Below are positions 23,668 to 31,295 of a DNA stretch of 36,946 nt, piece after piece. Below the pieces are notes generated by a model. That model saw nothing but the letters and a program-made list of their open reading frames with translations, was not told the origin of the DNA and searched no databases. This DNA comes from Hymenobacter ginkgonis (GTDB lineage: Bacteria; Bacteroidota; Bacteroidia; Cytophagales; Hymenobacteraceae), in NCBI RefSeq assembly GCF_009755225.1, contig NZ_WQKZ01000013.1, positions 1-36,946 of the forward strand, read 5' to 3'. The stretch's first letter is position 1. Each line of letters opens with the position of its first letter. The position numbers and the translations under genes were made by a program.

Positions 23668-25851
23668 TCACGCTAGTGCCCGTGGTGACGCCTCGCCCAA
23701 GGGCAACCTAATGGTGAAGGTGCTGCCCTGACCGGACTCGCTGGTCACGGTGAGCGTACCGCCGTGGCCCTGGGTGATGAGGTCGTAGCTCAGCGAGAGC
23801 CCGAGGCCCGTACCCTCGCCGGCGGGCTTGGTGGTGAAGAAGGGCTGGAACACCTTGGCTTGCACCTCGGCACTCATGCCTGTGCCGTTGTCCTGGACCT
23901 GCACCTCGACGTGCTGGCCCGCCTGCCGGGTGCGTACGCTGACGGTGGGCACGTAGCTCGCCTCGCCGGCCAACTGGCGCTGCTGCACGGCGTAGAAGGC
24001 GTTGTGGCAGAGATTGAGCAATACCCGGCCCAACTCGGTGGGCGCGGCCTCGACCTTGGGCAAGTCGGGGGCTAGGTCGGTGACTAGCTCGGCAGTAAAC
24101 GATGGGTCTTTGGTACGCAGGGCTTGGTAGGCTAGGGCCAGGTACTCCTGGACCAGGGCGTTAAGGGGCGTGGGCCGGCGCTCAGCGCTGCCCTGGCGCG
24201 AGTGCTCGAGCATGCCGCGCACAATGCGGCTCGCCCGCTGCCCGTGCTGGCTTATTTTCTGCAGGTTCTGGTTCAGGTCGCCCAGCAAATCGGCCTCCAG
24301 GCCCTGGTCGCGCGTGGGGCGGGCGCCCGCCTCGGCCAGCTCTTGCACCAGTTCTTGGCTGACGTCGGCGAAGTTGTTGACGAAGTTCAACGGGTTCTGG
24401 ATTTCGTGGGCGATGCCGGCGGTGAGTTCGCCGAGGCTGGCCATCTTCTCCTTCTGAATGAGCTGGCCCTGGGTGGCTTGCAGCGTGAGCAGGGCCTGGT
24501 CCAGCGCGTCACGCTGGCGGGCAATTTCCGCGTTCTTGGCCCCTAGGTGCAGGTTGGCGCGCTGGCGCAGCACCGCGTTGCGCCAGAACAGGCCCGCCGC
24601 CACGGCCACGCCCAGCAGGCCGGCCAGCAGCAGGTACACTTGCTGGCGCTGGCGGGCGCTTTGCTGTTCTTGCAGCTGGCGGCTCTTGGTGAGCAGCGCA
24701 ATCTGGCTCTGCTTTTTCTCCAGCTCGTAGCCGTAGCGCAGGGTAGCGGTTTTACGCTGGGTGGCTTCGCCGGTGAGCGTGTCTTTGTAGGCGGCGTACA
24801 GCCCTTTGTAGCGATAGGCCGCCGCGTATTCGCCACGCCGGGCGTAGAGCCGGGCCAGCAGGTCACTGGCATCGCGCAGGGTAAGCTTATCGCCGAGTTG
24901 CTGGGCGAGGGCAAAGCTGGGCCGGGCCAGGGCCAGGGCGCTGTCGGGCTGGCCGAGCTTGTCGTACACATCCGCCAGGGTCACCTGGATAATGGGTAGT
25001 TCGCGGGTACTGTGCCTGGCCACGATGCTGGCGTAGACCCGCCGGGCCGTGGCGCGGGCCAGCGCGTAGCGCCCTTGCTGCCGGTACACGTCGGCGATGT
25101 TCACTCCTTGCACGTCTTTATTGACCTCATCGTGCAGCTGGCGATGTATCGCTTGGGCTTGCTGGTAGTAGCGCAACGCCTGCGGCCACTGCTTTTGCCC
25201 CGCGTAGTTGTTGCCGATATTACCCAACGTTGCCCCTATCATCACCGAATCGTGGACCTGCTGCGCGCTTTGTAGCGCCGCCCGCGACAGGGCGAGGGCC
25301 GCGGGGTAGTCTTCCAGGTTCGTGTAGAGGGTGCCGAGCGTAGCCTGCAGGCGGCACAAAATCTGGGGGTCGCCGGCCTGCTCGGCCAGGCGCAGGCCCC
25401 GCAGACCCAGCGTCAGGGCGGGCACGGGGTTACCCTGTAAATCTTCTATCGTACTCAGCTGCATGTAGCTCTTGGCCTCCTGGCCTTTGTTGCCCAGGCG
25501 GGCAAAGAGCTGTTGGGCTTGCTGGGCCGCCTGCCGCCCCAGTCCGTACTGCGTCCGCAGCCGGTAGAAGTAGGCGAGCTTGAGCTGAGCGGCGGCCTCC
25601 CCCCGCGCGTCGTGCAGCTGCCGGGCCAGGGCCAGGGCTTGCTGGGCCAGGGCCAGCGCCTGGGGCGACTCAGGCGAGCGCTTGTTGGCCTGCGCCTGCA
25701 GCTGCCGCACCCGCGTCGTATCAGCGAGCGAAAGCCGGCGCCCGGCGTCTGGGGCCGGGGTTTGGGCGGGCAGCGACTGCGCCGCCAGCAGGCCCAGCAG
25801 CAGCAGGCAGAGACGACACACGAGCGGGGGCGCAGAATAGTGCTGTTTCAT
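23668..25851 (-). CDS. TPR-sensor histidine kinase
   Basis: A 727-residue kinase from the ATG at 25851; a second in-frame ATG at 25878 would add 9 residues. An N-terminal hydrophobic segment (LCLLLLGLLAAQSLPAQ) is a signal peptide or anchor. Several tetratricopeptide-type repeats follow at ~80-360 (ALALAQQALALARQLHDARG and later units ending in QQ-rich helices), and then a transmembrane segment near 405-422 (VYLLLAGLLGVAVAAGLF). The kinase core has a HisKA box with the phosphorylated His482 (AHEIQNPLNFV), the N box (NLCHNAFYA), G1 (DNGTGMS) and G2 (GEGTGLGLS). TPR domains outside the membrane with a kinase inside are a common Bacteroidota sensor plan. No response regulator is adjacent, so it is an orphan kinase here. 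Confidence 0.9.
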   Translation of the reverse strand: MKQHYSAPPLVCRLCLLLLGLLAAQSLPAQTPAPDAGRRLSLADTTRVRQLQAQANKRSPESPQALALAQQALALARQLHDARGEAAAQLKLAYFYRLRTQYGLGRQAAQQAQQLFARLGNKGQEAKSYMQLSTIEDLQGNPVPALTLGLRGLRLAEQAGDPQILCRLQATLGTLYTNLEDYPAALALSRAALQSAQQVHDSVMIGATLGNIGNNYAGQKQWPQALRYYQQAQAIHRQLHDEVNKDVQGVNIADVYRQQGRYALARATARRVYASIVARHSTRELPIIQVTLADVYDKLGQPDSALALARPSFALAQQLGDKLTLRDASDLLARLYARRGEYAAAYRYKGLYAAYKDTLTGEATQRKTATLRYGYELEKKQSQIALLTKSRQLQEQQSARQRQQVYLLLAGLLGVAVAAGLFWRNAVLRQRANLHLGAKNAEIARQRDALDQALLTLQATQGQLIQKEKMASLGELTAGIAHEIQNPLNFVNNFADVSQELVQELAEAGARPTRDQGLEADLLGDLNQNLQKISQHGQRASRIVRGMLEHSRQGSAERRPTPLNALVQEYLALAYQALRTKDPSFTAELVTDLAPDLPKVEAAPTELGRVLLNLCHNAFYAVQQRQLAGEASYVPTVSVRTRQAGQHVEVQVQDNGTGMSAEVQAKVFQPFFTTKPAGEGTGLGLSLSYDLITQGHGGTLTVTSESGQGSTFTIRLPLGEASPRALA

Positions 25852-25975
25852 GCGGGCAATGTACTGCAAAGCAGGCATTTTGACAGGCGCTTACTGCCAC
25901 TTGCCAGGCGTGCGTGAACCCTGCAGCCGATGTACCGCTCGAAGAAGGTGCTATCTAGGCGAGAAAGTAACGAGG

Positions 25976-25999
25976 GTCCGAAAGGTGCACCTTGTTGAG
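25976..25999 (+). repeat. Left arm of a distant inverted repeat flanking the beta-barrel gene
   Basis: The bases GTCCGAAAGGTGCACCTT plus six more match the reverse complement of 27379-27402 at 21 of 24 positions and include the palindrome AAGGTGCACCTT. Confidence 0.55.
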
Positions 26000-26228
26000 C
26001 CTACCCTCTGCTGGGTGACCTCGCGCAAAACGGCTAAGAGGTAGGATAGGTCAGTGGCTGGGCGGTGGCTGGGCGGTGGTTGCGCCGCACACGGAGGCTG
26101 CTTTCCGCTTAGTCAGCTCCGCAGTCCCTAATTGTAAAGTCCTTTCATTTGGATATATCCTATTCAAATAGAGTACATTACTGTCAAAAAGCAATGCCAA
26201 GTAACATCTGCTCAGGGTGCTTTTGTGC

Positions 26229-26260
26229 TTGCTGACGGTTGGGCTGATACCCTAGGTTTG
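26229..26260 (+). promoter_or_regulatory. Possible promoter with a long leader
   Basis: TTG at 26229-26231 and a TAGGTTTG box at 26253-26260 lie 21 bases apart, fitting the Bacteroidota pattern. Start of transcription near 26267 would leave an unusually long ~240-base leader before the beta-barrel gene. Confidence 0.35.
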
Positions 26261-26509
26261 CGTCGTCTTCTTGCTCATATTACTAGCCGGGCTCGCGCCG
26301 CACCTGGTCATTCTGTTCAACATCCCCCTGAATTCGCTGGTGCTAGGGGTCGCCTGGCACACCGCGCCAGACAGCCCGGCGCCCGGCAGCCACCTGCTGC
26401 ACCCGCAGTGGCTCCTCTAGGTGGCCCTGGCACTCCCCTTTCGCTAGTTAAGTCGCGGCGTGGCTTGGTAAGCTCGCAGTTATTTCCTCTTCCTTTTTGC
26501 CTGTTTACT

Positions 26510-27256
26510 ATGCGCGCTTTCCTGCCTCCCGTTCTGCCACTAAGCACTCTCTGCCTGCTGGCCGCTACTGCCCACGCCCAAACTACTTTTTCGCTAGGCC
26601 CCACCGTCGGCTATAATCTGGCTACCGCTGCGTACCAAGAATCGCGGTATGCGGCAGGTGCTACCACGGCCTCTCGAAGCGGCCTAGAGGCCGGGCTACG
26701 CGCGCTCATCAGCCGCGGTCACGTGAGCGTGCAGCCCGCGCTGCTCTACTCGCAAAAGGGGTTTACCCTAAACCGAACGGTTAGCTCTTTCTTGGGGGGC
26801 AATTCCTCGTATACCAACCAGACGCACGCCCGCCTGTCGTATCTCATTCTACCGGTAAGTGTAGCGTACACCCAGCGAGCGACGGGCAGCGGCGCGCAGG
26901 TATTTGCGGGCCCTTACGTAGGCGTGCTCCTCGGGGGAACCTACGACTACTCGACGGTGCGCACGGCCAATGGTACCGCCCTGTACGAACAAGGTCAGGG
27001 GAAGGTAGAATTTAGCGACCGGTACGCCACTACTGACCCCACTGACACGCGGGTGTATTCCCAACGCCTGGATGCAGGACTACAAGGAGGGGCAGGCTAT
27101 CGCCTGGGCAGTACGCTGCTCCAACTCAGCTACAGCGTGGGCTTGCGCAACTTAAATGCTACCTATGCGCTCAATCAGGGTTCTACTCCCGCACCAACTT
27201 ATCAGAATCGGGCCTTCCAAGTAGCCCTGACTTACGTGGTAGGGAGTTCGCGCTAG
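26510..27256 (+). CDS. Outer-membrane beta-barrel protein (PorT-like)
   Basis: A 248-residue secreted protein from the ATG at 26510. The signal peptide is PPVLPLSTLCLLAATAHAQ. The mature part alternates aromatic and polar residues (FSLGPTVGYNLATA, VSVQPALLYSQKGFTL, ARLSYLILPVSVAYT, QVFAGPYVGVLLGG) and ends RAFQVALTYVVGSSR, the pattern of eight-stranded barrels annotated as PorT-family or OmpW-like in Bacteroidota. The long open frame starting at 26225 is not used as the gene start because the ATG at 26510 begins the signal peptide. The gene lies between two copies of a 24-base inverted repeat. Its role (structural or transport) cannot be assigned. Confidence 0.82.
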   Translation: MRAFLPPVLPLSTLCLLAATAHAQTTFSLGPTVGYNLATAAYQESRYAAGATTASRSGLEAGLRALISRGHVSVQPALLYSQKGFTLNRTVSSFLGGNSSYTNQTHARLSYLILPVSVAYTQRATGSGAQVFAGPYVGVLLGGTYDYSTVRTANGTALYEQGQGKVEFSDRYATTDPTDTRVYSQRLDAGLQGGAGYRLGSTLLQLSYSVGLRNLNATYALNQGSTPAPTYQNRAFQVALTYVVGSSR

Positions 27257-27586
27257 CCGGCTGCTCCCCTGAGCTAGGTAGTCCGCCGAGTAGCTACCAG
27301 CCTGTGGTAGAAACGAACAAAGAGGGCAGATAACTTACGCAGCCCGCTTGCTTGTTTGCCCTATGCGCAAGTACAGGCCGCAAGAAGGTGCACCTTACGG
27401 ACGCATCCTTTTTCGGCTTCCCAAACCCCCACCACGCGCCAGAAACGCACTTGCTATCGAATTTCTGAGCCAACACATCGGCGAGGCACTTTCTGAACCC
27501 TCTAAAAGTGCGTCTTTTGGACCCGAACTAGCGGTTCGGAATAACAACTGCTACAGTCAACGAATTTAGTTTCGTTATTCTGTTCT
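27257..27586. other. 330-bp gap
   Basis: No gene is supported; the only notable item is the right arm of the inverted repeat at 27379-27402. Short open frames here lack recognisable features. Confidence 0.5.
27379..27402 (-). repeat. Right arm of the distant inverted repeat flanking the beta-barrel gene
   Basis: The reverse complement reads GTCCGTAAGGTGCACCTT plus six more bases and matches 25976-25999 at 21 of 24 positions. The two arms enclose about 1.4 kb. No target-site duplication is visible at the outer edges. Confidence 0.55.
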
Positions 27587-28045
27587 ATGACCCTTGATCC
27601 ACCCATTACTCATACGCTTAGCCTGCTGGATGCAGCTTTGCGCACTCTTGGAGGGCACCAGTTAGCCGACGAACAAGTATTTGCCTTGGATAGGGAAGTT
27701 AGCCAGCCCTACTACCAACGCTTTGTTCTAGCAAATCCCACGCCCATGCACCTCGCAGTTTGGTTTGAGGTGGCCACAGCAGGGACGAGCTTTTACATTG
27801 ACCGTAGCGCGGAACTGCCAGCGTGGTCCTATGCCTGGATTCAGGAGAACCCCAGCACCTTCCAAGCGGAAATTTGCGTGTTATTCTCGTCTCATATTTT
27901 AGTCGAACACTCCGGCAACCGAACAGTGCTGCGGCTCTTTGGAACTCAGGGCGTGCAACTGCGGCAATTCACCTTTACGCAAGGCCTAGCTCTCAACTTT
28001 TTTCGGAAACATCATTTCACACTTTACCCACCGTTAATCTCCTAG
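27587..28045 (+). CDS. Hypothetical protein
   Basis: A 152-residue soluble protein from the ATG at 27587, without signal peptide or membrane segments. It has a helical N-terminus (LSLLDAALRTLGGHQ) and then alternating beta-type segments (YQRFVLANPTPMHLAVWFEV, ILVEHSGNRTVLRLFG) ending in FFRKHHFTLYPPL. It could be a small alpha/beta protein of the immunity or adaptor kind, but I recognise no family. It stands alone between a beta-barrel gene and the replication region and is followed by a strong terminator. Confidence 0.65.
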   Translation: MTLDPPITHTLSLLDAALRTLGGHQLADEQVFALDREVSQPYYQRFVLANPTPMHLAVWFEVATAGTSFYIDRSAELPAWSYAWIQENPSTFQAEICVLFSSHILVEHSGNRTVLRLFGTQGVQLRQFTFTQGLALNFFRKHHFTLYPPLIS

Positions 28046-28129
28046 AAGCAATTGTCTTTCGAACGACCACTACCCCTCCAGAAAAGGCTCCTTCGCTGGA
28101 TGCCAAGAGACATTCGGAAAACCTATCTT

Positions 28130-28169
28130 AAAGGCCCCATAAAATACATGTCTTATGGGGCCTTTTTTT
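28130..28169 (+). terminator. Strong rho-independent terminator
   Basis: AAAGGCCCCATAA (28130-28142) pairs perfectly with TTATGGGGCCTTT (28153-28165) around a 10-base loop, followed by a T tract. It ends the transcript of the 152-residue orphan and insulates it from the partition genes. Confidence 0.9.
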
Positions 28170-28320
28170 GGAGTAAAAATTACTCCATTACCAATAGTTT
28201 ATCACAGATAAAATACTGTAAAATAATAATTTACTTCTTGAAATAAAGCTGAAATTGGAGTCAAAAACAGTTCTGATTTTAGCTCTATTACTGAGACTAT
28301 AATTAGTTCGGTTAGTAGAA

Positions 28321-28617
28321 CTATTTAGCAGATGATTTTCGGCGTTCTTTCTTAATTTTCTCTTCAATAGCTTCTATAATAAAGCTGTGAATTGATTTTG
28401 GCTTTCTCCGAGGCTGAGCTTCTTTGATAGCCTGCAGTTCATGAAGCATGCTAGCGTAGAGCCTAAGCGTAAATGATTTCTGAGTGTCTTCTTCATCCTT
28501 AGGCGCTTCCGGTATAGATACAGATGCTGGCGTTGGGCGCATGGGCCCTAGTAGCAACTCATCAACAGACTCAGTAGGTTTGGCTAAATGGGCCAGTGAG
28601 ATTTTCTGCTTGCTCAT
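28321..28617 (-). CDS. Small ParB-like partner of ParA (possible RHH-type centromere-binding protein)
   Basis: A 98-residue protein whose ATG overlaps the ParA stop by four bases (ATGA), so translation is probably coupled. The N-terminal half is polar and probably disordered. The C-terminal half (KSFTLRLYASMLHELQAIKE, then KSIHSFIIEAIEEKIKKERR) has the strand-helix-helix pattern of ribbon-helix-helix proteins and is strongly basic at the end. Small DNA-binding partners downstream of a Walker-type ParA are typical of type Ib plasmid partition operons. The centromere itself is not identified. Confidence 0.75.
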   Translation of the reverse strand: MSKQKISLAHLAKPTESVDELLLGPMRPTPASVSIPEAPKDEEDTQKSFTLRLYASMLHELQAIKEAQPRRKPKSIHSFIIEAIEEKIKKERRKSSAK

Positions 28618-29381
28618 AGTGTGGCGACAATTTCGGCGGTCAAGGATTCATAGTCTTGAAGGGCAGCGCAGGTAGGAGCCCATTCGTATAAAGACTGGCG
28701 CTGCACCTGGGCCTCGGCTACCGCTACGTTCTCTCGAATGGTAGTAGTCATGAGTAACTGACCTAGGTTGGGGTGTTCGTGCATCGTTTCAACGAATTGA
28801 TGGTGCAGGCTACGGCGGTAGCTAGCTGCATACTTCGTCAAAAAAAGGCCACCAACTCGCAGGCTAGGCGCAAAATTTTTCTTAATTCGCTCGACTAATT
28901 CTAGTAGGCTTTGCAATCCGTTGAAGGCAAAAAACTCTGGAGAGGTAGGAATGAATACCCGGTCAGCTGCCGTGATAGCTGCTAATGCAAGTGGAGAGTT
29001 CGGAGAAGGGTTGGTATCGAATATCAAATAATCTACCCGGTCAGCTAATCCTTCCATGGCGTTGCGCAGCACTAGCGCATACATAGCATCGGCTCCCAAT
29101 ACCTTCTCAGCGGCGGCTAATGTAGGGGCAGCCGGTACCAACCAGAGATTCTCTCTTATAGGCTGCATTACATCAACTAAGCTAGCTCCAAGCCCATCGA
29201 TAACCTGTGTTAAACTTTTCGTAAGGTCTACTTCAGGCAAACATTGCGTCAAATTCATCTGCGGGTCACAGTCAACTAGTAACACCTTGTTACCTGCATG
29301 AGCTAAACACTCTCCCACTGCCCAGGCAGAAGTTGTCTTCGCAACTCCTCCCTTCCTATTTGCAAAAGTAATAACATTCAT
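28614..29381 (-). CDS. parA: ParA-family plasmid partition ATPase
   Basis: A 255-residue deviant Walker ATPase that segregates plasmid copies. The N-terminus MNVITFANRKGGVAKTT contains the deviant Walker A (Lys10 and Lys15 pair). It is followed by VLLVDCDPQMNLTQCLP (A' motif) and the Walker B-like segment YLIFDTNPSPNS, then a C-terminal helical region. The frame is open upstream to 29603, but those 74 residues are unlike any ParA extension and the ATG at 29381 gives the standard start. There is no long N-terminal HTH domain, so this is a short (type Ib-like) ParA. It forms an operon with the small gene downstream and lies next to the DnaA box, iterons and initiator gene of the replicon, transcribed away from them. 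Confidence 0.93.
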   Translation of the reverse strand: MNVITFANRKGGVAKTTSAWAVGECLAHAGNKVLLVDCDPQMNLTQCLPEVDLTKSLTQVIDGLGASLVDVMQPIRENLWLVPAAPTLAAAEKVLGADAMYALVLRNAMEGLADRVDYLIFDTNPSPNSPLALAAITAADRVFIPTSPEFFAFNGLQSLLELVERIKKNFAPSLRVGGLFLTKYAASYRRSLHHQFVETMHEHPNLGQLLMTTTIRENVAVAEAQVQRQSLYEWAPTCAALQDYESLTAEIVATL

Positions 29382-29403
29382 TTTCTGCTTGTATTTGAAG
29401 GTT

Positions 29404-29412
29404 TTATCCACA
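29404..29412 (+). promoter_or_regulatory. DnaA box
   Basis: TTATCCACA is a perfect match to the nine-base DnaA-binding consensus. It is in the 593-bp gap between the divergent parA and rep genes, about 370 bp from the iterons, and fits an origin of replication. Confidence 0.6.
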
Positions 29413-29699
29413 ACAAATAGAACTGAAATCAGCCCTATTACTAGTTGTGTTATTAGATTTGCAATCGAACCTATTTGTGGGGGTAAATTTACGTCCGAAC
29501 ATAGAACTACCGTCAGTGCTTGAGTCTTCCTTCTCATACTTCTTTTAAAAATGGTGGTGAGTTGACAAGTGCTCAAACTTTGATGCAGGTTATTGATGTA
29601 CATACACGAATCCGCCCCTAGTGCGCGAAGCCTCAGCGTTGGGTGATAATCGGGGACTACCTTCTAAAGATTCAAAAAACAACCTCAAAAAATGAGAAG

Positions 29700-29974
29700 C
29701 TCATTCCTTTTATTAAGTTTTAATATTATTTAAAATTAGAGGCGGCATAACTTGTTGTTTACCAATATTTTATTTCGACGAAAAGCGCGAGAAGTACATT
29801 GGGACGCTCGCAAAGTACATCTGAGACAGCCCGAAAAGCGCGGAAAATACATTGGGACAGCGCCGGAAGTACATAGGACTGTCCCAAAAGCGCCGGAAGT
29901 ACATCCGGGACAATTCACCAGTAAGCAAATCATATTTTACGGCTAGCTTCGCTACTACTAACTCATTAGGTTCC
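29700..29974. other. Plasmid origin of replication (AT-rich tract plus iterons)
   Basis: An AT-rich run at about 29715-29750 is a likely unwinding element. It lies just left of the iteron array and upstream of the initiator gene. AT-rich tract, direct repeats, a nearby DnaA box and an adjacent Rep_3 gene together are the standard layout of an iteron-controlled plasmid origin. Confidence 0.75.
29779..29912 (+). repeat. Five iterons upstream of the initiator gene
   Basis: Direct repeats follow the pattern gcGccGgAAGTACATnnGGGAC. Cores are at 29794-29799, 29815-29820, 29847-29852 (ATACAT), 29869-29874 and 29899-29904. The steps are 21, 32, 22 and 30 bases, close to two and three helical turns, which would place all units on one face of the DNA. 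The first, third and fifth units are preceded by AAAAGCGC, and copy two is the most degenerate. They are the presumed binding sites of the initiator whose gene starts 62 bases further on, and probably repress it. Confidence 0.88.
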
Positions 29975-31153
29975 ATGCAGTCCCCATCTATCAAGGGCGT
30001 CAGCTTCGACAAGTCAAAGGGAAAATGGAAAGCGCGTACCATTCGCGATGGTCGCACCATCAACCTGGGTACGTTTGCCTCACAGCTTGAAGCCGCGCAG
30101 GCGGTAGAGCAAGCGACTATATCGCTGCCCACTGCACCAGCTAAGACGGACAAATTGCCACTGCTACCTGTTGACCATGAAGAGATAGTAGCAAAAGCAC
30201 AGCGTACTAAGCTTGTAGCCCAACATAATACGCTTGTTGAGACCCCGACTACTACTACACTATTGGAAGCCAAAATATTTGCACTAATGCTGCGCTGCGT
30301 TAGTAGAAGCGATGTAGAGGCCCCTACTGCAGTCATTCCGTTGGAAGACTTATTCCCGAGCTTCGGGGGTAAACAGCATCAGTTGTTGGAAACGGCTATG
30401 CGGCGTATGATGAGTGCAACGATTCAGATACCAGAGCTGAATCAAGAGAACGTGCACTTGGTATCACTATGTGATTCAATGCGCTATGATTCTGATACCA
30501 AACTCCTTGTAGCTACTTTTGGTAAGGCTGTTATTCCGTATTTGGTCAACCTAGTGGGTAACTTCACAACGGCCGATGTGGACGAGCTACTTGCTATCAA
30601 GAGCAACAATACCCACAAGCTCTACTGGCTTATGCGTTCTTGGCAGTTTAAGAGCCCACATACTGTCAGCGTAGATGAATTGCGTGAACTAACCACGCCC
30701 AATAGTCAATTTACTCGTTACTCGGAGTTTAGAACAAAGGTGCTCAAGCCTTCAATGGCAGAACTAAATGAGTTGAGTTTCGATATTACTTACACCGAGC
30801 GTCGGCAGCGAGGGAGAGCCGTTACTGATATTACATTTAATATCAGTAAAAAGACCAATGCAAAGCAACTTGCCCTTCCAATAGAAGCTGCAGTTTTAGA
30901 ATTGCCAAAACAGCAGCTGACACCATTGCAGCAGAAAATAAGTACTCGTTTGACCAAACTTAAGCTGACGCAGGCTCAAATCAAGAAAGTGCTAGAGGTA
31001 GTAGTAGGGGAGGAGCCGCTCACCAAACTGCTGAAAGAGACTTATCCGGTATTACGCGACTTCGAAACGAAGGCCAAGCCGGGAGAGAATGTAGCGGCGG
31101 CGACAATGACGCTCTTGAAGAGTACATTTCCCGCTATTTGGGCGGCTAACTAG
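29975..31153 (+). CDS. Rep_3-family plasmid replication initiator with N-terminal AP2 domain
   Basis: A 392-residue initiator from the ATG at 29975; the open frame extends left to 29852 but there it translates iterons. Residues ~6-48 (GVSFDKSKGKWKARTIRDG, then INLGTFASQLEAAQAVEQA) match the AP2/ERF DNA-binding fold well: GVS.D...GKW.A, a LG.F turn and an EAA.A helix. Residues ~100-290 form the two winged-helix domains of Rep_3/RepB-like initiators, with the typical YSEFRTKVLKPSMAELNELS and GRAVTDITFNI motifs. A linker and a ~100-residue C-terminal helical extension follow. It should bind the upstream iterons and start plasmid replication. An AP2 domain, usually attached to homing endonucleases or plant factors, is unusual on an initiator and may widen its DNA contact. 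Confidence 0.88.
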   Translation: MQSPSIKGVSFDKSKGKWKARTIRDGRTINLGTFASQLEAAQAVEQATISLPTAPAKTDKLPLLPVDHEEIVAKAQRTKLVAQHNTLVETPTTTTLLEAKIFALMLRCVSRSDVEAPTAVIPLEDLFPSFGGKQHQLLETAMRRMMSATIQIPELNQENVHLVSLCDSMRYDSDTKLLVATFGKAVIPYLVNLVGNFTTADVDELLAIKSNNTHKLYWLMRSWQFKSPHTVSVDELRELTTPNSQFTRYSEFRTKVLKPSMAELNELSFDITYTERRQRGRAVTDITFNISKKTNAKQLALPIEAAVLELPKQQLTPLQQKISTRLTKLKLTQAQIKKVLEVVVGEEPLTKLLKETYPVLRDFETKAKPGENVAAATMTLLKSTFPAIWAAN

Positions 31154-31164
31154 CTACGAATCAA

Positions 31165-31221
31165 ACTAGTATAAAATAGTATTCCGTGTAATTCACAGCC
31201 CTTATACTATTATAAACTAGT
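31165..31221. repeat. AT-rich imperfect inverted repeat after the initiator gene
   Basis: The arms ACTAGTATAAAATAGTAT (31165-31182) and ATACTATTATAAACTAGT (31204-31221) match over most of 18 bases with a 21-base spacer. It starts 12 bases after the rep stop codon. It may terminate the transcript or be a recombination site of the plasmid, and I cannot choose between these. Confidence 0.5.
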
Positions 31222-31295
31222 GAATTTAGAGCCTCTATTGCCCTTTTACTTGGGGAGCGCGGGCACTCCCTTACCGGGTGTAACCGTTTGCTAGT

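Larger units (their letters stand above)
25852..26509. other. Divergent intergenic region with a long possible leader
   Basis: This 658-bp stretch separates the kinase gene from the beta-barrel gene. It holds one arm of a long-range inverted repeat (25976-25999), a possible promoter (26229-26260), and open-frame fragments before the true ATG at 26510. Those fragments may be decayed coding sequence. Confidence 0.5.

Noticed and set aside
27348..27569. 73-residue open frame in the gap before the 152-residue orphan
   Set aside because: No recognisable fold, overlaps the right arm of the inverted repeat, and no promoter or ribosome-binding signal is visible.
28303..28325. Six-bp hairpin at the end of the partition operon
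   Set aside because: TAGTTC/GAACTA overlaps the stop codon and is too short to support a terminator or centromere call.
29382..29603. 74-residue N-terminal extension of ParA
   Set aside because: It has no HTH motif, contains the DnaA box region, and the ATG at 29381 gives the canonical ParA start.
29852..29974. Longer initiator reading frame starting inside the iterons
   Set aside because: The added residues are translated iteron repeats; the ATG at 29975 lies just before the AP2 domain and leaves the repeats as DNA sites.
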